Source: Phycisphaerales bacterium
GTDB lineage: Bacteria; Planctomycetota; Phycisphaerae; Sedimentisphaerales; Anaerobacaceae
Direction: 5' to 3'
Length of the DNA stretch: 5,421 bases
Assembly (NCBI GenBank): GCA_011057845.1
Contig: DSDB01000332.1
Span: forward strand, 1 to 5,421
The stretch's first letter is position 1. Each line of letters begins with the position of its first letter. The notes under the pieces are model-generated. The model saw only the letters and a list, made by a program, of their open reading frames with translations, was not told where the DNA came from and made no database searches. Below, one piece after another: positions 1 through 5,421 of this stretch. The position numbers were made by a program, and so were the translations under genes.

Positions 1-84
1 GCCAAACTCTTGCCCGTCGACCCCAGGAGACAAACGGCATAGTGCGGGCTTAGGCGGCATCATAGAGGACCTTGCCTGGATATG

Positions 85-1788
<1,704 letters not shown>

Positions 1789-1856
1789 AGTCCTTACACC
1801 TGGTCGGATTAAACCGGGTCCACCTCAGCATTGGGCTACCACATTCAGGGGCACTG

Positions 1857-1884
1857 ATTGTACCACAAGGCCCGGGGGCGGCAA
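1857..1884 (-). promoter_or_regulatory. Predicted sigma70-type promoter of glnS
   Basis: Read on the minus strand, TTGCCG (plus-strand positions 1879-1884, 4 of 6 matches to the -35 consensus) lies 16 bases before TACAAT (1857-1862, 5 of 6 matches to the -10 consensus). A start point near 1850 would give a leader of about 60 bases before the glnS ATG. The -35 box begins only a few bases beyond the stop codon of the nucleotidyltransferase remnant, so the promoter marks the inner edge of the glnS unit. I see no operator, T-box or other convincing leader structure. This is a sequence-match prediction only. Confidence 0.6.
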
Positions 1885-1887
1885 GTA

Positions 1888-2040
1888 TTACCCGCTACGA
1901 GCAACATGACGCATGGCCTTACAGGTTACGAGGTCTACCGGCCGGCCGAGCCGATCCTCAAGGAAGAACTTCAGAGCCATGTAGGCGTCGAACGTCGCCT
2001 TGCCTTCGAAATCCACGAGGATGTCGACGTCGCCGCCCGG
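1888..2040 (-). pseudogene. Remnant of a MNT/MntA-like minimal nucleotidyltransferase
   Basis: The minus-strand translation from about 2037 reads GGDVDILVDFEGKATFDAYM, continues ALKFFLEDRLGRPVDLVT, and ends with a short unmatched tail and a TAA at 1888-1890. This resembles the middle of small DNA polymerase beta-superfamily nucleotidyltransferases, the MntA/antitoxin-like proteins usually paired with HEPN (HepT) proteins. Their core reads GSxxxxxSDxDxLVxF followed by LGRPVDLVT. The metal-binding Asp-x-Asp pair is present as DVD. The upstream GS helix, the start codon and the N-terminal third are missing, because at about 2037-2043 the sequence turns into a cysteine synthase fragment on the other strand. 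The homology also fades after DLVT-CKAMR, short of the usual C-terminus. There is no internal stop or frameshift in the roughly 45 recognisable residues, so the truncation looks recent. No HEPN partner is present. It cannot be a working enzyme. The family call rests on remembered consensus. Confidence 0.68.
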
Positions 2041-2186
2041 CCTTCTACATAATCCAGAAGGCCGAGGAATCCGGCGAATTGACGCCGGGCAAGACCATCC
2101 TGGAGCCGACCAGCGGCAACACGGGCATCGCCCTGGCGATGATTGGAGCCGCCAAGGGGTACAAGGTCCATCTGACGCTGCCTGAG
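2034..2186 (+). pseudogene. Internal fragment of a cysteine synthase / PLP-dependent beta-synthase
   Basis: The plus-strand frame through 2034-2186 reads RPAFYIIQKAEESGELTPGK, then TILEPTSGNTGIALAMIGAA, then KGYKVHLTLPE. This matches the segment of O-acetylserine sulfhydrylase/cysteine synthase and related fold-type II PLP enzymes that follows the catalytic lysine (SxKDRPAxYMIxKAEExG). TSGNTG, the loop binding the PLP phosphate, is intact at 2109-2126. The catalytic lysine would lie just upstream of RPA and is absent, because the DNA there belongs to the oppositely oriented nucleotidyltransferase remnant. The match stops sharply after LPE; the frame continues with unrelated residues to a stop near 2343. 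Only about 51 of the usual 300 or more residues remain, so this is an inactive piece. No stops or frameshifts occur in it, which argues for recent capture. The exact paralogue (CysK, CysM or cystathionine beta-synthase-like) cannot be decided. Confidence 0.78.
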
Positions 2187-2345
2187 CACCATGCTCTTCC
2201 GCTCGGCCTGTGCCCAGTGCCCGCCGTAACTCGCCGGGGGACGACAGACGACGGACGAGGGATGCAAGATGTTGCCCCTTTGCAGCACAGGGGCTTCAGG
2301 CCTGCCCATCATGCCGAAATCCGCGTTGCCCGGACCGTGTGAACC
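2187..2345. other. Unassigned spacer between the cysteine synthase fragment and the gltX promoter
   Basis: I recognise no gene here in any frame. It contains a short direct-repeat-like run, GACGACAGACGACGGACGAG, near 2240-2259. It also has a perfect 6-base inverted repeat, GCCCCT (2274-2279) and AGGGGC (2289-2294), with a 9-base loop. The hairpin has no T-run on either side in either orientation, so it is not a convincing intrinsic terminator. The abrupt start of this segment where cysteine synthase similarity ends suggests it may be a separately acquired piece or a copy of a dispersed repeat, but one window cannot show that. Confidence 0.4.
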
Positions 2346-2374
2346 TTGACAGGGGCCGGCCCGTGCCGTATCGT
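2346..2374 (+). promoter_or_regulatory. Predicted sigma70-type promoter of the gltX operon
   Basis: A perfect -35 box TTGACA (2346-2351) is followed after exactly 17 bases by TATCGT (2369-2374), which matches 4 of 6 positions of the -10 consensus. A start point near 2381 would give a leader of about 35 bases. AGGGA at 2401-2405 is a usable though slightly distant ribosome-binding site for the ATG at 2416. The placement just upstream of the first gene of the plus-strand cluster supports the call; it has not been shown experimentally. Confidence 0.6.
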
Positions 2375-2415
2375 GGCGGTTTCGGTATCCGGACCTCTAC
2401 AGGGATTCGCAATCT

Positions 2416-4059
2416 ATGGCCGAGAAAGTCGTAACACGTTTTGCGCCCTCTCCCACGGGGTATCTGCACGTAGGAGGGGCTCGAACCGCACTTTTTAACT
2501 GGCTCTGGGCCCGCCACAACGGCGGCACGTTCATCCTGCGCATCGAGGATACGGACCAGAAACGTAATACCCCCACGGCCATGCAACAGGTCATCAACGA
2601 CCTGCGGTGGCTGGGCATCGACTGGGATGAGGGGCCCCAGGTGGGCGGGCCGAACGGCCCCTATTTGCAATCGCAGCGGCGTGATATCTATGACCGTTAC
2701 GTCGAGCGGCTACTGGACGAGGGCAAGGCCTACTACTGCTTCGAGACAACCGAGGAACTGGATGAGCTGCGCCAACAGGCCAGGCAGGACTCCGGCGGCT
2801 TCGCCTATCAGCGACCGGCCGAGTTCCCGACCCGGGCCCAGGCCGAGCAGGCCCGCGCGGAGGGTCGGCCTGTGACGGTGCGTTTCGCCGTTCCGCAGGA
2901 CCAGCCGCTGGTCGTCCGCGACATCGTCCGCGGGGTCATCAGCTTCCAGCCGGGCGAGATCACCGATTTCATCATTCAGAAGAGCGACGGCTTTCCCACG
3001 TACAACTTCGCCTGCGTCGTGGACGACTACCTGATGCGCGTGACCCACGTCATAAGGGGCCAGGAGCACCTGATGAATACGCCCGGCCAGCAGGCCCTGT
3101 GGACGGCCCTGGGCTTCGGGCCGCCGCCCCAGTACGCCCACATGTCCGTAACCGTCAGCGATTCCGGCGGCAAGCTGTCCAAACGCGAGCGGCCCAATAC
3201 CCTGCGAGAGGCCCTTAAGACGATGGCCGATCTGGACCGCGAGGCCCTGGCGAAGGTCGGCGGTATCACGGTCGAGCAACTGGAGAGTTTTCTGGCCGGT
3301 GAGAGCACGCCGGATATGCCCGCGATTGGCGCAATGGCGGCCCATCTCGGTGTGCACCTGCCCGAGATCAACATCGTCGATTTCTTCAAGAGCGGCTACC
3401 TTCCGGAGACGATGGTTAATTTCCTGGCGCTGCTGGGTTGGAACCCCGGCGACGGGCGGGAGATCATGCAACTCGAAGAACTGACCGCCGCGTTCGATAT
3501 CGCCCGCGTCAGCAAGTCCAACAGCCTTTTCGACCGTAACAAGCTGGCGGCCTTCAACACTGAGCACATGCGGCGGGTGGACAAGGACCGTCTCCTGGGG
3601 CATTTCAAGGCCCATCTGCGGCAGGTCGCATCGCCGCTGGCCGCGGCCGACGATGCGACCCTGGCCCGTATTATCCGAATCGCCGAGGGCGCCCAGAGCC
3701 TCGAACACCTCGACCGCAAGAGCCGATTCCTCTTTATCGACGCCGACGCCATCGAGTTCGACCCCGCGGCCGTCAAGAAGGTCCTCCAAAAGCCTGGCGC
3801 CATGGAGATGCTGGCCCTGATTCGACAGCGTCTGGCGGCGACGGATGAGTTCACCGAGCAGAACCTCGAAGGGATGCTCCGCGGCCTGGCCGAGGACAAG
3901 CAAGTCGGCCTGGGCAAGGTCGCCCAACCCCTCCGCGTCGCCCTGTGCGGAACCACCGTCAGCCTGCCGATCTTCGACTCCGTCCAGATGCTCGGCAAAC
4001 AGAACACCCTCGCCCGAATCGACGCGACAGTGGAGCGATTTGGCGAACACACATCGTGA
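2416..4059 (+). CDS. gltX: Glutamyl-tRNA synthetase (GluRS), complete, with an insertion after KLSKR
   Basis: This cytoplasmic class Ic enzyme charges tRNA-Glu with glutamate; Glu-tRNA can also feed tetrapyrrole synthesis where GluTR exists. The product has 547 residues, longer than the roughly 470 of E. coli GluRS. TRFAPSPTGYLHVGGART (residues 7-24) carries the HIGH-equivalent HVGG at 18-21. RIEDTD is at 42-47, the tRNA/glutamate-binding HVIRGQEHLMNTP at 211-223, and KLSKR at 253-257. Canonical enzymes pass from KLSKR through a short HGA-type loop to the GYLPEALLNYLALLGW helix. Here that helix (GYLPETMVNFLALLGW, 327-342) follows about 60 extra residues (258-320). The C-terminal anticodon-binding region ends with KVAQPLRVALCGT (501-513), typical of bacterial GluRS. 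The zinc-binding cysteines known from E. coli are not conserved; only C108 remains in that region. APSPTG and KLSKR distinguish it from GlnRS. Whether it is discriminating or non-discriminating cannot be read off, but the neighbouring glnS makes a discriminating role likely. Confidence 0.96.
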   Translation: MAEKVVTRFAPSPTGYLHVGGARTALFNWLWARHNGGTFILRIEDTDQKRNTPTAMQQVINDLRWLGIDWDEGPQVGGPNGPYLQSQRRDIYDRYVERLLDEGKAYYCFETTEELDELRQQARQDSGGFAYQRPAEFPTRAQAEQARAEGRPVTVRFAVPQDQPLVVRDIVRGVISFQPGEITDFIIQKSDGFPTYNFACVVDDYLMRVTHVIRGQEHLMNTPGQQALWTALGFGPPPQYAHMSVTVSDSGGKLSKRERPNTLREALKTMADLDREALAKVGGITVEQLESFLAGESTPDMPAIGAMAAHLGVHLPEINIVDFFKSGYLPETMVNFLALLGWNPGDGREIMQLEELTAAFDIARVSKSNSLFDRNKLAAFNTEHMRRVDKDRLLGHFKAHLRQVASPLAAADDATLARIIRIAEGAQSLEHLDRKSRFLFIDADAIEFDPAAVKKVLQKPGAMEMLALIRQRLAATDEFTEQNLEGMLRGLAEDKQVGLGKVAQPLRVALCGTTVSLPIFDSVQMLGKQNTLARIDATVERFGEHTS

Positions 4060-4062
4060 TAC

Positions 4063-4067
4063 AGGAG
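4063..4067 (+). promoter_or_regulatory. Ribosome-binding site fixing the GTG start of the kinase
   Basis: AGGAG lies immediately after the gltX stop and 6 bases before GTG at 4074. This is the strongest Shine-Dalgarno match in the window. It decides the kinase start in favour of GTG 4074 over the in-frame ATG at 3945, which lies deep inside gltX and would add residues unrelated to the PfkB fold. Confidence 0.8.
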
Positions 4068-4073
4068 AACAGA

Positions 4074-4979
4074 GTGTCTTTGCTTGTTACAGGTTCGATT
4101 GGGATTGACACGGTCAAGACGCCGCATGGGGTCAGCGAGGAGTGCATCGGCGGGGCGGCGGTTTATTTCAGCATGGCGGCCAGTTTCTTCTGTCCGGTAC
4201 GGTTCGTGGGCGTCATCGGCGATGATTGTCCGTTCGACCTGGCCAAGCTCTTTTCCGGCCGCAACGTCGACCTGGCGGGCCTGGAGATCCGCCCCGGCAG
4301 CAAGACCTTCCGGTGGATGGGCACGTACCACGAGGATATGGACAGCCGCACCACCGACTACGTGGAATTGAACGTCCTGGGCGAGGCCCCGCCGAAGGTC
4401 CCGGCGGCCTTCAAAGACAGCCGGTTCGTCTTCCTGGCCAACACGGCCCCCAAGCTCCAGCACGAGTTGCTCGACCAGGTCGCCGAGCCGGAGTTCGTCG
4501 CCGCCGACACGATGAACCTGTGGATTCAGGGGCACCTCGACGAACTCAAGGCCCTGCTCAAACGCATCGACTGTCTGATTATCAACGAGGATGAGGCCCG
4601 GATGCTCGCCGGGGATCAGAACCTCATCGCGGCCGCCCGGAGGATCCTGGGCATGGGGCTGTGGGTCGTGGTCATCAAGAAGGGGGCGTCCGGATCGCTG
4701 GTGTGCGACGTGGACGGCAATATCTTCGTCCTGCCCGCCTATCCGGCCGAGAAGGTCGTGGACCCCACGGGCGCCGGCGACAGTTTCGCCGGGGGGCTCA
4801 TGGGCTGCCTGGCCGACAGCGGGCGCAGCGACTTCCAGACCCTCACCCGCGCGGTGGCCTATGGAACGGTCGTCGCCTCCTATACGATCAGTGATTTCTC
4901 CCTCAAAGGCCTGATCGGCACGTCGCGCGAACACATCGAGCGGCGCATCGAACGACTGCGAAAGGTCACCAGTTTCTGA
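4074..4979 (+). CDS. PfkB/ribokinase-family small-molecule kinase, substrate unknown
   Basis: Predicted soluble ATP-dependent kinase of the PfkB (ribokinase) superfamily, which phosphorylates sugars, nucleosides or related alcohols. From the GTG start it has 301 residues, the normal family length. The N-terminus LLVTGSIGIDTV (3-14) is the first Rossmann-like strand, followed by GGAAVYFSMAA (26-36), the usual substrate-side diglycine motif. NEDEA at 171-175 corresponds to the NxxE motif involved in magnesium/phosphate handling. IKKGASGSL (201-209) is the ATP-side strand-turn, and DPTGAGDSFAGG (230-241) is the anion-hole signature with D236 as the expected catalytic base. All catalytic landmarks are intact. 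The stretch KTFRWMGTYHEDMDSRTT (77-94) is distinctive and recalls a widespread group usually annotated only as sugar kinase. It begins 14 bases after gltX and ends 10 bases before thpR, so it is probably translated from the same mRNA. The fold and activity class are firm; the substrate cannot be deduced. Confidence 0.92.
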   Translation: MSLLVTGSIGIDTVKTPHGVSEECIGGAAVYFSMAASFFCPVRFVGVIGDDCPFDLAKLFSGRNVDLAGLEIRPGSKTFRWMGTYHEDMDSRTTDYVELNVLGEAPPKVPAAFKDSRFVFLANTAPKLQHELLDQVAEPEFVAADTMNLWIQGHLDELKALLKRIDCLIINEDEARMLAGDQNLIAAARRILGMGLWVVVIKKGASGSLVCDVDGNIFVLPAYPAEKVVDPTGAGDSFAGGLMGCLADSGRSDFQTLTRAVAYGTVVASYTISDFSLKGLIGTSREHIERRIERLRKVTSF

Positions 4980-4989
4980 CGGGGCGCCT

Positions 4990-5421
4990 ATGCGGGTCTT
5001 CATCGCCATCGACATTGACGAAAGCATCCGACAAGGCCTGGCCCAACTCCAGGCCGACATCCGCCGCGCCGCCGACGTCCACAAATCCGACGCCAAGTGG
5101 GTCGATCCGCACGACATGCACCTGACGCTCAAGTTCCTCGGCGAGATCCGAGACAACGAATCGGTCGAGGTCTGCCGCATCACCGAAGAGGCCGCCGCCG
5201 GGCACGACCGGTTCGATCTGGATATCGAGTCCGTCGGGGCCTTCGGGACGCGGGTGCTGTGGGTGGGCGTCGGCCGCGGCGCCGATCGCCTGGCCCGCGT
5301 GCAGAGCGACCTGGAGCAACGGCTGGCCGAGGCCGGCTGGCCACCCGAGAATCGACCCTTTACCGGCCATCTGACGCTTTGCCGGATCCGCGCCCCGCGG
5401 GCGGGCAAAAAACTTGCCGAC
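4990..5421 (+). CDS. thpR: RNA 2',3'-cyclic phosphodiesterase (2H family, LigT-like), 3' end outside window
   Basis: This is a 2H-phosphoesterase of the ThpR/LigT group. Members open 2',3'-cyclic phosphates on RNA ends to 2'-phosphates, and some show reversible 2'-5' RNA ligase activity in vitro. The 144 visible residues start MRVFIAIDIDESIRQ, typical for the family. They contain both catalytic His-x-Thr motifs: HLTLKFLGE (first histidine at 44) and RPFTGHLTLCRIR (second histidine at 127). The usual length is about 180-190 residues, so roughly 40 C-terminal residues lie beyond the edge. The ATG at 4990 follows the kinase stop by 10 bases. Its ribosome-binding site is weak (GGGG at 4981-4984), so translational coupling to the kinase is plausible. 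Both active-site motifs are intact, so the visible part looks functional. Confidence 0.92.
   Translation, partial: MRVFIAIDIDESIRQGLAQLQADIRRAADVHKSDAKWVDPHDMHLTLKFLGEIRDNESVEVCRITEEAAAGHDRFDLDIESVGAFGTRVLWVGVGRGADRLARVQSDLEQRLAEAGWPPENRPFTGHLTLCRIRAPRAGKKLAD

Noticed and set aside
1..63. Possible start of another minus-strand gene downstream of glnS (ATG at 63, 21 codons open to the edge)
   Set aside because: An AAGG lies 6 bases upstream, so it is possible, but the residues are too few and match nothing I recognise.
1888..2186. Functional toxin-antitoxin (MNT/HEPN) module
   Set aside because: Only the middle of a nucleotidyltransferase is present, without its GS motif or start codon, and there is no HEPN gene beside it.
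2274..2294. Hairpin GCCCCT/AGGGGC as an intrinsic terminator
   Set aside because: The stem has only 6 pairs with a 9-base loop, and no T-run follows on either strand.
1971..2312. 113-residue minus-strand open frame in the intergenic region
   Set aside because: It is out of frame with the nucleotidyltransferase remnant and antisense to the cysteine synthase fragment. It crosses the junction of unrelated pieces, and its translation has no recognisable domain.
1789..2415. T-box or other riboswitch controlling the synthetase genes
   Set aside because: The predicted leaders (about 60 and 35 bases) are too short, and I see no T-box sequence or specifier-type structure.
2710..4050. 446-residue minus-strand open frame inside gltX
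   Set aside because: It is antisense to a gene with intact GluRS motifs throughout, and its composition is typical of a codon-bias artefact.
3945..4073. Upstream ATG extension of the kinase into gltX
   Set aside because: The extra 43 residues are out-of-frame gltX sequence. AGGAG followed by GTG at 4074 gives a start that fits the PfkB N-terminus.
3396..5408. 670-residue minus-strand open frame across gltX, the kinase and thpR
   Set aside because: It runs antisense to three well-supported genes, has Arg/Ser/Ala-rich low-complexity composition and shows no known motif.

Overview
The window is GC-rich bacterial DNA, probably chromosomal. It carries two divergent aminoacyl-tRNA synthetase genes and a short operon behind one of them. 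On the minus strand is a complete glutaminyl-tRNA synthetase gene (glnS, 85-1788). On the plus strand are a complete glutamyl-tRNA synthetase gene (gltX, 2416-4059), a PfkB/ribokinase-family kinase (4074-4979) and the 5' part of thpR, an RNA 2',3'-cyclic phosphodiesterase of the 2H family (4990 to the window edge). The plus-strand genes lie 14 and 10 bases apart and are probably co-transcribed. A dedicated GlnRS, an atypical GluRS with a long segment after the KLSKR motif, and the style of the PfkB protein recall Planctomycetota (Phycisphaerae-like). This assignment is from memory of family sequences and is only moderately confident.

The 627-base gap between the synthetase start codons (1789-2415) is not plain spacer. 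From the glnS side it holds a good minus-strand sigma70-like promoter (TTGCCG-16-TACAAT), then a minus-strand remnant of a small MNT/MntA-type nucleotidyltransferase. That remnant is fused directly to a plus-strand internal fragment of a cysteine synthase/PLP-dependent beta-synthase with an intact TSGNTG motif. About 160 bases of unassigned DNA follow, then a plus-strand promoter (TTGACA-17-TATCGT) ahead of gltX. The two fragments are headless and tailless but free of stops and frameshifts over their recognisable lengths. They meet within a few bases of each other, which suggests recent illegitimate joining, or an assembly chimera.

Together the intact genes supply charged tRNAs (Gln-tRNA by GlnRS, Glu-tRNA by GluRS), a small-molecule kinase of unknown substrate, and an RNA-end-processing enzyme. 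I see no CRISPR array, tRNA or rRNA gene, complete mobile element or defence system. The points most worth a second look are the chimeric gene-fragment scar between the synthetases, the GluRS insertion, and the conserved-looking but substrate-unknown kinase in a translation/RNA operon.
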